From the NCBI GenBank assembly GCA_947037125.1, contig CAMQTJ010000016.1, forward strand, positions 1-37,759: 37,759 nucleotides of DNA, given 5' to 3'. The DNA comes from an uncultured Holdemania sp. (GTDB lineage: Bacteria > Bacillota_I > Bacilli_A > Erysipelotrichales > Erysipelotrichaceae). The translations under genes and the position numbers were made by a program. Positions 16,478 to 25,060 of this stretch are shown piece after piece. Under the pieces are notes generated by a model. It was not told where the DNA came from and ran no database searches. It worked only from the letters and a program-made list of their open reading frames with translations. How positions within the stretch are numbered: the stretch's first letter is position 1; the number at the start of each line of letters is the position of its first letter.

Positions 16478-16960
16478 ATGAAAAAATTATTAGCACTATT
16501 ACTAGCATTAACGCTAGTTGGATGTTCAAGCGAGAAAACTCCAGAACCAACTGTTACTCCTACTACAACTCCAACTGCTGAAGCTACACCGGATGCTACA
16601 CCTTCAGTTGACCCAACTGCTTTTGTTGGAGAAACTGGAACATACGGAACACCTAACGTTATCGTAACTATGGATGGTGAAAAAATCGCTACTTTAGTAA
16701 TCGATGAAATCGACGCTGACGGTGTAAGCAGTAAAAAAGAAATGGGTGATACTTACGCACCTGATGCTTTCCCTGCTGGATCATGGTCTACACAAGTTGC
16801 TGCTTTAGAAGCATTCATTATTGAAAACGGTGTTGAAGCTGTTGAACTTGATGAAACTGGTAAAGTAACTAACGAAGATTTAAAAACTTCAGTAACAATC
16901 GCTGTTTCTGATTATGTTGCAACTGTTAATGCTGCTATCGCTGCATTATCTGCTGAATAA
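16478..16960 (+). CDS. Lipoprotein with Thr/Pro-rich linker and a conserved C-terminal domain
   Basis: 160 residues. A signal peptide with lipobox LVGC (lipidated Cys16) is followed by a low-complexity linker of Thr, Pro, Ala and Glu (about 17-50) and a compact acidic domain (about 52-160). That domain has GTYGTPNVIVTMDGEKIATLV, GDTYAPDAFPAGSW and EDLKTSVTIAVSDYV. The last two blocks recall the tail of FMN-binding-like repeats, but the full flavin motif is not visible, so I give no function. It is surface-exposed on the membrane. The strong RBS (AAGGAGG), consensus promoter and biased codon use imply high expression. A decayed tandem copy lies directly upstream, and a lipoprotein of similar layout but unrelated domain is at 30153. 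Confidence 0.85.
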   Translation: MKKLLALLLALTLVGCSSEKTPEPTVTPTTTPTAEATPDATPSVDPTAFVGETGTYGTPNVIVTMDGEKIATLVIDEIDADGVSSKKEMGDTYAPDAFPAGSWSTQVAALEAFIIENGVEAVELDETGKVTNEDLKTSVTIAVSDYVATVNAAIAALSAE

Positions 16961-16966
16961 AATTTT

Positions 16967-16996
16967 AAAGAAGCCATATTGGCTTCTTTTTTTATT
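16967..16996 (+). terminator. Terminator of the lipoprotein gene
   Basis: AAAGAAGCCA (16967-16976) and TGGCTTCTTT (16980-16989) form a ten-pair stem with a three-base loop, followed by more T, starting 7 bp after the stop codon. Confidence 0.9.
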
Positions 16997-17105
16997 ATTT
17001 ATTGAAATTCTTCCATGCCTCTATAGGATTTTATCAACATCTCGTCATAAATTATCAATTCCCCTTTAAATTATGAACATTTATATATTAATCTAGCTTA
17101 TAATT

Positions 17106-17114
17106 TGATATAAT
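17106..17114 (+). promoter_or_regulatory. Extended -10 promoter of the DUF1846 gene
   Basis: TGATATAAT is a perfect extended -10 (TGnTATAAT). No good -35 is seen 17 bases upstream. It lies 24 bp before the ATG at 17139. Confidence 0.5.
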
Positions 17115-17138
17115 TAAATTTGAAAGTTTGGTGATAAT

Positions 17139-18626
17139 ATGAAAAAAGTAGCTTTTGACAATAATCTATATATTAATATGCAATCAGAAAAAATTGCTGA
17201 AAGAATTAAAATGTTCGACAATAAATTATACTTAGAATTTGGTGGTAAACTTTTTGATGATTATCATGCATCTAGAGTATTACCAGGTTTTGAACCTGAT
17301 AGTAAAATTAAATTATTATTAGAAATGAAAGAAATAGCTGAAATACTTATTGTAATAAACGCTGAAGATATAGAAAAAAATAAAATCAGAGCAGATATCG
17401 GAATATCATATGATCAAGATGTTTTAAGATTGATTGATGCCTTTAGAAGTTGTGATTTATTTGTGGGAAGTGTTGTTCTTTCTCAATACGGAAATCAAGC
17501 ATCGGCAGATAATTTCAGAAAAAAATTAGAATCATTGGGAATTAAAGTTGCAACACACTATAAAATTGCTGGATATCCTAGTAATATTCCTTTTGTTGTT
17601 TCTGATGAAGGATTAGGTACTAATCAATATATCGAAACAACTCGTGAATTAATAGTGGTTACAGCACCAGGTCCTGGTTCTGGCAAATTAGCGACATGCC
17701 TGTCTCAAATTTATCATGACCATAAACACGGAATTAGTGCTGGTTATGCAAAATTTGAAACTTTCCCTATATGGAATTTACCACTAAAGCATCCCGTTAA
17801 TTTAGCTTATGAGTCTGCAACAGCTGATTTGAACGATGTTAATATGATTGATCCATTTCATTTAGAACATTATAATGAAATGACGGTTAATTATAATCGA
17901 GATGTGGAAGCATTTCCATTATTAAATACATTATTTCAAAAAATTGTTGGGACATCACCATATAAATCACCTACCGATATGGGTGTTAACATGGTTGGGC
18001 ATTGTATTATTGACAATGAAGCTGCAAAAGATGCATCTTACGATGAAATAGTACGACGTTATTATGAAGCTATTTGTAATTATCGTTTAGATAAAGGAAC
18101 ATTACAAACAGTTGAAAAGCTTGAACTTGTGATGAATCAAGCAGGAATAACTAAAGATTTTCGTAAATGTGTACAACCTGCAATTGATAAGGCTGAGGAA
18201 ACACAAGCACCTGCATGTTCTATTCAATTAAATAACGGTCAAATAATTACAGGAAAAACATCATCATTATTTGGTGCTTCTAGTGCATGTTTAATCAATG
18301 CCCTAAAAATCCTTGGAAATATTAGTGATGATTTCCCATTAATTGCCCCAATTGTTATTGAACCAATTCAAAAACTTAAAATTGATTGCTTAAGAAATAG
18401 AAATCCTAGATTGCATACGGATGAAGTGCTAATAGCAATCGCTATTACAGCCACTACAAGCCCAATTGCTCAAAGAGCAATAGATATGCTACCTAGATTA
18501 AAAAACTGTGAAATGCACTCTACTGTGTTATTATCAGAGGTTGATAAAAACACATTAAAAAAGTTAGGTATCAATTTAACAACTGAACCATTTTACCAAA
18601 CTAAAAAACTTTATCATAAAAAATAA
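17139..18626 (+). CDS. DUF1846 / UPF0371 family protein
   Basis: 495 residues, the typical length of this conserved Firmicutes/Actinobacteria family. The N-terminus (KVAFDNNLYINMQSEKI) and the block FGGKLFDDYHASRVLPGF (about 34-51) identify it. A P-loop-like TAPGPGSGK (175-183) suggests nucleotide or phosphate binding, and MVGHCIIDNEAAKDASYDEI is another conserved segment. It is soluble and cytoplasmic by composition. Structures exist for family members, but to my knowledge no firm biochemical role does, so I leave the function open. GGTGAT lies before the ATG, behind an extended -10 promoter, and a terminator follows. Single-gene unit, codon use like its neighbours. Confidence 0.9.
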   Translation: MKKVAFDNNLYINMQSEKIAERIKMFDNKLYLEFGGKLFDDYHASRVLPGFEPDSKIKLLLEMKEIAEILIVINAEDIEKNKIRADIGISYDQDVLRLIDAFRSCDLFVGSVVLSQYGNQASADNFRKKLESLGIKVATHYKIAGYPSNIPFVVSDEGLGTNQYIETTRELIVVTAPGPGSGKLATCLSQIYHDHKHGISAGYAKFETFPIWNLPLKHPVNLAYESATADLNDVNMIDPFHLEHYNEMTVNYNRDVEAFPLLNTLFQKIVGTSPYKSPTDMGVNMVGHCIIDNEAAKDASYDEIVRRYYEAICNYRLDKGTLQTVEKLELVMNQAGITKDFRKCVQPAIDKAEETQAPACSIQLNNGQIITGKTSSLFGASSACLINALKILGNISDDFPLIAPIVIEPIQKLKIDCLRNRNPRLHTDEVLIAIAITATTSPIAQRAIDMLPRLKNCEMHSTVLLSEVDKNTLKKLGINLTTEPFYQTKKLYHKK

Positions 18627-18631
18627 AATTT

Positions 18632-18677
18632 AAAACTACAAATAATCTATATAATATAGAGCATATGTAGTTTTTTT
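18632..18677 (+). terminator. Terminator of the DUF1846 gene
   Basis: AAAACTACA (18632-18640) pairs with TGTAGTTTT (18666-18674), enclosing a smaller hairpin, and is followed by a T-run. Confidence 0.75.
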
Positions 18678-19162
18678 ATTTACTTAAATAAATTTTTTAA
18701 ACACTAATACCTATACATCTAATTTTAGCGATTAAGATAACTAGATTGGATAATTAACTGGTTTCATTCTTTTTTTCAAATTGTAGTTTTAAATGTTCGA
18801 ATGTCAATTATCATTACTTTTTATGATGAATATATTATAGAGTTAGTCATTAAGCATCAATCTTATGTAATGTATATATTATAAAAAAACTATAATTTGA
18901 TTCTATCCTATAAAATAATATATTTATTATCAGATATAAAATTTACAATTCATATTAAGATTAACTAATTATCTTTTTTGAGATAAATAGAAATAATTCA
19001 TTAAAGTAAGAGACGTTGATTAATCATTTATACAAAAACAATGTGATAATTAATTTATGAATTATTAGGAATAAATACTATAATAATTTCAAAATAATAG
19101 TAGTATTTGAAAACAATATTTACCATTGCACATTATGTCTTTAAATAAAGATATAACAACAA
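18678..19162. other. Gene-free spacer between convergent units
   Basis: About 485 bp of very AT-rich sequence between two convergent transcription units. I see no start codon with a ribosome binding site, no recognisable protein remnant and no strong repeat. Confidence 0.5.
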
Positions 19163-19209
19163 AAAGAACCATCAGCTATATATGTATGTAGTATAGCTGA
19201 TGGTTCTTT
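19163..19209 (-). terminator. Terminator of the nan operon
   Basis: An 18-pair perfect inverted repeat (19163-19180 with 19192-19209), loop of 11, with a T-run on the minus strand. It lies 60 bp after nanK. Confidence 0.9.
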
Positions 19210-19269
19210 AAATTTATAATATTTTTGCATTAGACATCTACGTTATAATCTATAATATTTACTAAAAAA

Positions 19270-20142
19270 TCACAATATAAAAGGTGAAACAGCTCCATAA
19301 AGACCTGCATCATTTCCAAGCTTTGCAGTTTTAATCACAACATTACGATAGTTTGGCATTAATCTTTCATAAATTTTATCATTAATACTTTCAATAACTA
19401 GTTTATTTGCCATAATACCTCCACCTAAAATTATACAGCTAGGATTAAACAAATGTGTTAATGAAACAAGACCTATAACAATCTCATCAATCCAATTATT
19501 AAAAACATCTAATACTTCTTGTTTATTGATATTTTCGAGTATAATTTTACCATTATCATATTCAGCATTTAATAATAAAGCACTATTCACTAAAGCTGTA
19601 GTAGACGCATATTTTTCATAAGCACCTTCAAAATAATTCCATGTAGCCTTATGATCATTACCATGTGTGATTAGTGCACCAAATTCACCTGCGGAATAAT
19701 TTAAGCCATGAAAGATATTATGGTTAATAACAATAGCTCCACCGATTCCTGTTCCATATGTTAGGCATAAAAAATCTTGTTCGCTAGTAGCTGCACCAAA
19801 ATGAGCTTCACCAAGAGCTGCTGCATTAACATCATTTTCAACACTAACAGCAACTTTATATAAATCTTCAAGTCTTGTTTTATATTGCAACCCTGTATAA
19901 TTAGGAATGTTTTCATTTGCGAAAATTACATAGCCTTCATCCGAATTTATTTGACCAGCACTACTTATACCTATGCAATCAAAATTATTATAAGAATTAA
20001 TTAATTCGCAAACTTTATTAAATATGTGTTCTCCACCTTTAAGAGCTTCTGTATCAATTTCTTTTTTTTTACATAATTTATTGTCAATAAACAATCCAGC
20101 TTTAATTGATGTTCCACCAATATCTATCGCAACAGCTCTCAT
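19270..20142 (-). CDS. nanK: N-acetylmannosamine kinase (ROK family)
   Basis: 290 residues. A ROK sugar kinase with the ATP phosphate motif AIDIGGTSIKAG (5-16), the sugar-binding ENDVNAAALGEAHFG segment with catalytic Asp, and LTYGTGIGGAIV. It phosphorylates ManNAc to ManNAc-6-P in the cytoplasm, feeding NanE. The zinc cluster typical of ROK proteins (CxCGxxGCxE) is absent: the corresponding region reads HGNDHKATWNYFEG. Staphylococcal NanK is likewise a zinc-less, non-canonical ROK kinase, so this supports rather than weakens the call. It is the last gene of the eight-gene operon, 53 bp after nanE, directly before the terminator. The substrate is assigned from this context; from the sequence alone it could be another hexosamine kinase. 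Confidence 0.9.
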   Translation of the reverse strand: MRAVAIDIGGTSIKAGLFIDNKLCKKKEIDTEALKGGEHIFNKVCELINSYNNFDCIGISSAGQINSDEGYVIFANENIPNYTGLQYKTRLEDLYKVAVSVENDVNAAALGEAHFGAATSEQDFLCLTYGTGIGGAIVINHNIFHGLNYSAGEFGALITHGNDHKATWNYFEGAYEKYASTTALVNSALLLNAEYDNGKIILENINKQEVLDVFNNWIDEIVIGLVSLTHLFNPSCIILGGGIMANKLVIESINDKIYERLMPNYRNVVIKTAKLGNDAGLYGAVSPFIL

Positions 20143-20195
20143 ATACTCTCCTTATTTATAATAGAATTTTTCTATTATTGATTACATTTTAACCA

Positions 20196-20885
20196 CTAAT
20201 CTTTTATTGCTTTTACAAAGTATTTTGTTATCTCCATAGGACGAGTTATAGCACTTCCCATTACTGCACAATGAATTCCTGTTTTAAATACTGAACTCAA
20301 AGCTTCAACAGTCCAAATTCCGCCTTCTGCAATTACTAATTTACCACTATCTTTTGATAACTTTTCTAATAATTCAATATTAGGTAGTGATGTTCCTTTA
20401 GTTTCTTTTGTGTAACCACAAAGTGTTGTCCCGATAAAATCGAAACCTATTTTCGCAGCATGCATTCCTTCTTCATAAGTTGAAACATCTGCCATAAATA
20501 ATTGATTAGGATATTTATCTTTAGCACTAGCAAAAAATTCATCTAAAGTTTCGCCATTTGGTCTGCTTCCAAATGTCGCATCGGTAGCAATAATTTCCGC
20601 ACCAACCTCAACTAATGCAGTAATTTCTTTTAAAGTTGGGGTAATGTAAACATCACAACCCTCTATTACATTTTTTATTATACCAATTACTGGTAAATCT
20701 ACTTCTTTTTTGATTGCCTTAATATCTTCTACATAATTTGCTCTTATTCCTTGCGCCCCACCAAGCATAGCTGCATATGCCATTTTTGACATTATATATG
20801 AGCTTTCCAAAGGTTCACCCTTCACCGCTTGACAAGATACAACTAAGCCACCTTTAATTTTTGCTATAACTTGTTTGTTATTCAT
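20196..20885 (-). CDS. nanE: N-acetylmannosamine-6-phosphate 2-epimerase
   Basis: 229 residues, the usual length for NanE, a TIM-barrel enzyme that converts ManNAc-6-P to GlcNAc-6-P. Recognised blocks are GGLVVSCQAVKGEPL near the N-terminus, GAQGIRANYVEDI, LPVIGIIKN with the catalytic Lys, ATDATFGSRPNG, and the C-terminal phosphate-binding VIAEGGIWT and GIHCAVMGSAITRP. AAGGAG precedes ATG 20885. It lies between the transporter ATPase gene and nanK in the same operon. Its product would be deacetylated and deaminated by NagA and NagB, which are not in this window and must be elsewhere. Confidence 0.96.
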   Translation of the reverse strand: MNNKQVIAKIKGGLVVSCQAVKGEPLESSYIMSKMAYAAMLGGAQGIRANYVEDIKAIKKEVDLPVIGIIKNVIEGCDVYITPTLKEITALVEVGAEIIATDATFGSRPNGETLDEFFASAKDKYPNQLFMADVSTYEEGMHAAKIGFDFIGTTLCGYTKETKGTSLPNIELLEKLSKDSGKLVIAEGGIWTVEALSSVFKTGIHCAVMGSAITRPMEITKYFVKAIKD

Positions 20886-20944
20886 ACTATATTACTCCTT
20901 TTCATAAAATAAGAACGTTAATATTATCCAAAGAACTGCATTAG

Positions 20945-21988
20945 TTATGCTATTTCTTCACCTTTTTTAAATTTTTCATATATTTCATTAGCGAAATGGC
21001 AGGCAACAAGATGTTGTTTTCCATCAATTATAAATTCATTTAATGGCGGTTGTTTTTCTTTACATATCTGTTGACATTGAGTACATCTTCCATGAAAATG
21101 ACAGCCACTTGGCGGATTTATTGGAGAAGGTACATCACCTTCTAATAAGATTCTCTTTTTTTTATGATTTACATCAGCAACTGGTATAGCCGACAATAAA
21201 GCCTGAGTATAAGGATGGATTGGGTATTTGTATAACTGATCTGTTGATGATAATTCCACGATTTTACCCAAGTACATAACAGCAATTCGATCACTAATAT
21301 ACTCAACTACACTCAAATCATGCGTAATAAAAACATATGTTAATTGTCTTTCTTTTTTTAACTTTTTCAATAAATTTAAAACTTGTGCTTGGATAGATAC
21401 ATCCAATGCACTAACAGCTTCATCACAAATTACAAGTTCTGGATCAATACAGAGTGCTCTTGCGATTCCAATTCTTTGACGTTGTCCACCCGAAAATTCA
21501 TGAGGATAGCGATCCATATATTCTCTTCGCATATTAACTGATTCTAGTAAGTCACCTATAATTTTACGACGCGATTCTTTTGTTTTATATCCAAATTTCT
21601 TTAACGGATCACTTAAGGATTGGTAAACTGTAAAAGATGGATTCAATGAAGAATGTGGATCTTGAAAAACTATTTGAACTTTTTTTCTAACTTTATCCAA
21701 TTGCTTATTGTTCATCTTTGTTAAATCTTCAAAACCTTCATCAAATTTATATAGAATTTCACCCTCAGTAGCTTTATACAATTGTAGTATTGTCTTACCA
21801 AGTGTAGTTTTTCCACATCCTGATTCGCCTACTAGTCCAAGTGTTTCTCCTTTATATATCTTCAAATCAATCCCATTAACTGCTTGTACATTAGTTATTT
21901 TTTTACGTATGAAACCTTGAGTAATTGGGAAATATGTTTTCAAACCTTTAAGTTCCAATAAAACTTCCTGTTTTTTGTTTTCCTGCAT
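20945..21988 (-). CDS. ABC transporter ATP-binding protein, OppF/DppF type (sialic acid uptake)
   Basis: 347 residues. Walker A GESGCGKTT (54-62), Q-loop VFQDPHSSLNPSF, signature FSGGQRQRIGIARAL, Walker B LVICDEAVSALD and switch His in VFITHDLS. The C-terminal oligopeptide-transporter extension has [12 protein letters not shown] and a Cys cluster (CHFHGRCTQCQQIC) that in some relatives binds an iron-sulphur centre. It starts 6 bp after the stop of the OppD-type gene, so the two are coupled. By sequence alone this is a peptide-type importer. The nan genes around it point to the SatABCD/SiaEFGI class of sialic acid importers, which belong to this family. Cytoplasmic, forming a heterodimer with the partner ATPase. 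Confidence 0.9.
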   Translation of the reverse strand: MQENKKQEVLLELKGLKTYFPITQGFIRKKITNVQAVNGIDLKIYKGETLGLVGESGCGKTTLGKTILQLYKATEGEILYKFDEGFEDLTKMNNKQLDKVRKKVQIVFQDPHSSLNPSFTVYQSLSDPLKKFGYKTKESRRKIIGDLLESVNMRREYMDRYPHEFSGGQRQRIGIARALCIDPELVICDEAVSALDVSIQAQVLNLLKKLKKERQLTYVFITHDLSVVEYISDRIAVMYLGKIVELSSTDQLYKYPIHPYTQALLSAIPVADVNHKKKRILLEGDVPSPINPPSGCHFHGRCTQCQQICKEKQPPLNEFIIDGKQHLVACHFANEIYEKFKKGEEIA

Positions 21989-21993
21989 ATCTT

Positions 21994-23004
21994 CTAATTA
22001 ACTCCTTTCATATCACTACAAAATAAATTACATCTTACCATATGTGTTTTACCAACTAGTTGTTCTTCTGGCATGATTTCATCACACTTTTCAGTTCGCT
22101 TATCGCATCTTGGAGCGAATTGACATCCTTTAGTTCTATTTAGTGGATCTGGAGTAGAACCTTTTATCGGGTTCAAATTTTGATTGGCACCTTTACCAAG
22201 CATTGGAATTGATTTTAATAGTGCTTGAGTATATGGATGTTGGGGATTACCTAACAATTCTTGTGCTGAACCACTTTCAATTATATTCCCCATATACATA
22301 ACTACTACATCATCTGCAAGTTCACAAACAACACCCATGTCATGTGTTATTAACATAATCGCTGTATTATAATTTTCCTTTAGCTCATCCATAAGTTTAA
22401 ATATTTGAGCCTGAACAGTAACGTCTAAAGCTGTTGTAGGTTCATCCGCAATTAACACTTTAGGATTGCAACTCATTGCCATTGCAATCATAGCACGTTG
22501 TCGCATTCCACCTGAAAATTGGTGAGGATACTCATCTACTCTTTTTTCTGGATTCGGTATTCCCATCGATTTTAAAAGATCAATGGCACGAAGTCGAGCT
22601 TCTTTTTTCGATATTTTTTCATGAGCCCTAATCATTTCACTAATTTGCCACCCTATTGTATAAACAGGATTTAGTGCCGTCATTGGATCTTGGAAAATCA
22701 TCGCAATATCTTTACCTCTAAGTGATCGCATTACCTTACCATTTCTTTCAAGATCTTGAATGGCAATATCACCACGATCTTCACTATGGTAAATTATTTC
22801 ACCTTGCTCAATTCGACAAAGCTTTGGAAGAAGCTGCATTATAGAAGATGCAGTTACACTTTTCCCGCAACCTGACTCACCTACAACACATAAAGTCTTC
22901 CCTCTTTTAATTTCTAAAGACACTCCATTAAGTGCGCGGTTACATCTTTGATTTGTATAAAAATATGTATTAAGATTTTTTACTGTAATTATAGTATCGC
23001 TCAT
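21994..23004 (-). CDS. ABC transporter ATP-binding protein, OppD/DppD type (sialic acid uptake)
   Basis: 336 residues. Walker [10 protein letters not shown] (42-50), Q-loop [11 protein letters not shown], signature [15 protein letters not shown], Walker [13 protein letters not shown], switch His in LITHDMG, then the family C-terminal [15 protein letters not shown] and a Cys cluster ([15 protein letters not shown]). It is the partner of the ATPase encoded immediately downstream and of the permeases upstream, with 13 bp between it and the OppC-type gene. It energises import by the complex, probably of N-acetylneuraminate rather than peptides given the operon. Peptide or nickel transport cannot be excluded from the sequence. 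Confidence 0.9.
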   Translation of the reverse strand: MSDTIITVKNLNTYFYTNQRCNRALNGVSLEIKRGKTLCVVGESGCGKSVTASSIMQLLPKLCRIEQGEIIYHSEDRGDIAIQDLERNGKVMRSLRGKDIAMIFQDPMTALNPVYTIGWQISEMIRAHEKISKKEARLRAIDLLKSMGIPNPEKRVDEYPHQFSGGMRQRAMIAMAMSCNPKVLIADEPTTALDVTVQAQIFKLMDELKENYNTAIMLITHDMGVVCELADDVVVMYMGNIIESGSAQELLGNPQHPYTQALLKSIPMLGKGANQNLNPIKGSTPDPLNRTKGCQFAPRCDKRTEKCDEIMPEEQLVGKTHMVRCNLFCSDMKGVN

Positions 23005-23017
23005 ATTGTTAGCCCCC

Positions 23018-23944
23018 TTATCCTTGTTGTGATGGATCTGTAGTATCTCTTAGCCCATCACCAACGAAATTGATGCTCATTACAAATAGCGAAATGGTAA
23101 TACCGACTGGTAACCAAGCCCACCAATAATTTTGAAGTGTATGTAATTGCTGTGATGAATTTAATATATTTCCCCATGTTGCAATTTCTGGAGCTACTCC
23201 TAAACCTAAATAGCTTAATGCCGCTTCTTCTAATATAAACATTGCAGTACTAAGTGTTATGTTTACCAAGATTGGTCCTAATGCATTTGGCATCATGTGC
23301 TTATAACAAATAATTAAGTCATTGATTCCAAATACTTTTAAAGACTGTACATATTCTTCTTCACGTATTGATAACATTTGAGAACGTACCATACGAAATA
23401 CTGATCCCCAACCTGTAAGAATAAAAATAAATATAATATTTGAAGCACTACGCCCTATAATTGCTGCTAACATAAGAACTAAAATCAATTGAGGAAATGC
23501 CATAAAGACTTCTGATATTCTAACCAGCACTTTATCGATAAGGCCTCCCTTAAAACCACTATAACAACCTAATAAAACACCTACAGCAGCACATCCTAGT
23601 GCACTACCAAAACCTATCATAATCGATATTCTACCACCATATAATATTCTTGTAAATATATCTCGCCCTACTTGATCTGTTCCTAATATATTAGTCATTG
23701 AAGGAGCTTTTGATATCTTTGTCATATCAATTGCTAGTGGATCATAACTTGTAAAAAGTGGAGCAAAAAAACACATAATGACAATTATAGCGAAAACAAT
23801 TCCACCTATAACAGCCAATCTATTATTTAATAATTTTCTTAGTGCTCTATTACTTTGTTTTTTATTAGCACTTTGAGAAATTTTTGTATCTCTAATTTTA
23901 TCAAGTTTTTTATCAAATCTTTTTTTGCTAGATAAAGTAATCAT
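23018..23944 (-). CDS. ABC transporter permease, OppC/DppC type (sialic acid uptake)
   Basis: 308 residues. An N-terminal cytoplasmic basic stretch (about 1-42, many Lys/Arg) is followed by a first membrane helix (about 44-68), a periplasm-side loop with TSYDPLAIDM and LGTDQVGRDIFTRILYGGR, then five further helices. The EAA loop for ATPase docking is EEEYVQSLKVFGINDLIICYKHMMPN. This matches the C-type permease of the peptide/nickel/sialate importers. It follows the B-type permease by 8 bp, and AGGAGG precedes its ATG. Together the two form the channel of the complex. Confidence 0.92.
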   Translation of the reverse strand: MITLSSKKRFDKKLDKIRDTKISQSANKKQSNRALRKLLNNRLAVIGGIVFAIIVIMCFFAPLFTSYDPLAIDMTKISKAPSMTNILGTDQVGRDIFTRILYGGRISIMIGFGSALGCAAVGVLLGCYSGFKGGLIDKVLVRISEVFMAFPQLILVLMLAAIIGRSASNIIFIFILTGWGSVFRMVRSQMLSIREEEYVQSLKVFGINDLIICYKHMMPNALGPILVNITLSTAMFILEEAALSYLGLGVAPEIATWGNILNSSQQLHTLQNYWWAWLPVGITISLFVMSINFVGDGLRDTTDPSQQG

Positions 23945-23952
23945 ATAGCCTC

Positions 23953-24915
23953 CTATTTCTCCAACTTAACACGAGGGTCAAGTAGTGCTGTAATAATATC
24001 TACAAAAGTACTTGCAAATAGAACCATGAACACAAATATTAAAGCTATCATCATTACTAAGTTATAATTTGATGCTCTAATCGCTGAACTAAATGTATTA
24101 CCTATACCAGGCCATTGAAATATTGATTCAATTACAACAGATCCTGCAATAAGGGTTGGTAATCTAAAACCAACCAATACAATAACTGGAGTTAATGATA
24201 CTCTAAATCCATGAACAAGATTTACACGCCACTCAGGTATTCCTTTGCTTCTTGCAGTTCTTATATACTCTTTATTCATTGTATCAAGCATACTACTTCT
24301 TGCATATCTCATAACACCTGCTGTCATCGTTATTCCTAAAACAAGAGATGGTAATACTAAATATTGAATCCTATCAAAAAAATTCACAACTGATGGATCA
24401 GTTCGTCCACCAACAGGTAACCATTCTAAATTTAAAGAAAAAATTAATATACAAACCATACCAAAGAAAAATTGTGGTATAGAAACACCTATCATTCCGG
24501 CAAAGGTCAATAAATTATCAGTCATAGTACCTTTTCTTATTGCACCTAAAACTCCTAAAACACTTCCTAAGAATGTTGAAATAAATAATGCGGCTATCGC
24601 TAGCTCAATTGTAGCCGGAAGAGCCCTTCCAATAATCGTACTAACCGGTACCCCACTTGTAATACTTGTTCCAAAATTACCTTGCATTATTTGGAATAGC
24701 CATTTAAAGTATCTGATAATAAAGGGATCATTTAATCCATATAATTCCCTTATAGCTGTTAACTCTTGTTCCGATAATCTTGCAATAGCCTCTGGATCCA
24801 TCATGCGTGATACTGCATCTCCAGGTGTCATTTCCAACAATAAATAAATCAGAAATGTTATTATAATAAGCATAGGAATCATGCCTATAATTTTCTTAAT
24901 TATATACTTAAACAT
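23953..24915 (-). CDS. ABC transporter permease, OppB/DppB type (sialic acid uptake)
   Basis: 320 residues with six membrane helices: one at the N-terminus (about 9-29), a long extracytoplasmic loop with GDAVSRMMDPEA, then five more from about residue 97. The hallmark PGDA motif and the EAA loop (NKEYIRTARSKGIPEWRVNLVHGFRVS, with the conserved Gly) are present. AAGGAGG lies before ATG 24915. It is the first gene behind a hairpin that separates it from the binding-protein gene, so it should be expressed at a lower level than the latter. Confidence 0.92.
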   Translation of the reverse strand: MFKYIIKKIIGMIPMLIIITFLIYLLLEMTPGDAVSRMMDPEAIARLSEQELTAIRELYGLNDPFIIRYFKWLFQIMQGNFGTSITSGVPVSTIIGRALPATIELAIAALFISTFLGSVLGVLGAIRKGTMTDNLLTFAGMIGVSIPQFFFGMVCILIFSLNLEWLPVGGRTDPSVVNFFDRIQYLVLPSLVLGITMTAGVMRYARSSMLDTMNKEYIRTARSKGIPEWRVNLVHGFRVSLTPVIVLVGFRLPTLIAGSVVIESIFQWPGIGNTFSSAIRASNYNLVMMIALIFVFMVLFASTFVDIITALLDPRVKLEK

Positions 24916-24991
24916 ACTTAGACCTCCTTATTAATATTATTTTAAAATTAAGTAGAATGTTTATTATAATAACATCTACAAATAAATAGAA

Positions 24992-25015
24992 AAGGTGTAC
25001 TATTAAATACACCTT
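24992..25015 (-). terminator. Intra-operon attenuator between binding protein and permease genes
   Basis: AAGGTGTA (24992-24999) and TACACCTT (25008-25015) form an eight-pair stem with an eight-base loop, followed on the minus strand by TTCTATT, a broken U-tract. Hairpins here commonly allow partial read-through and protect the upstream message, giving excess binding protein over permease. Confidence 0.7.
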
Positions 25016-25060
25016 CCTTTTATCAAGCTTTAACACAATGATAATGAAAGCTTTATTATC

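Noticed and set aside
16368-16550. Minus-strand 60-codon hydrophobic frame over the lipoprotein promoter
   Set aside because: It overlaps the promoter and signal peptide of the intact lipoprotein gene; its hydrophobicity comes from the reverse of AT-rich sequence.
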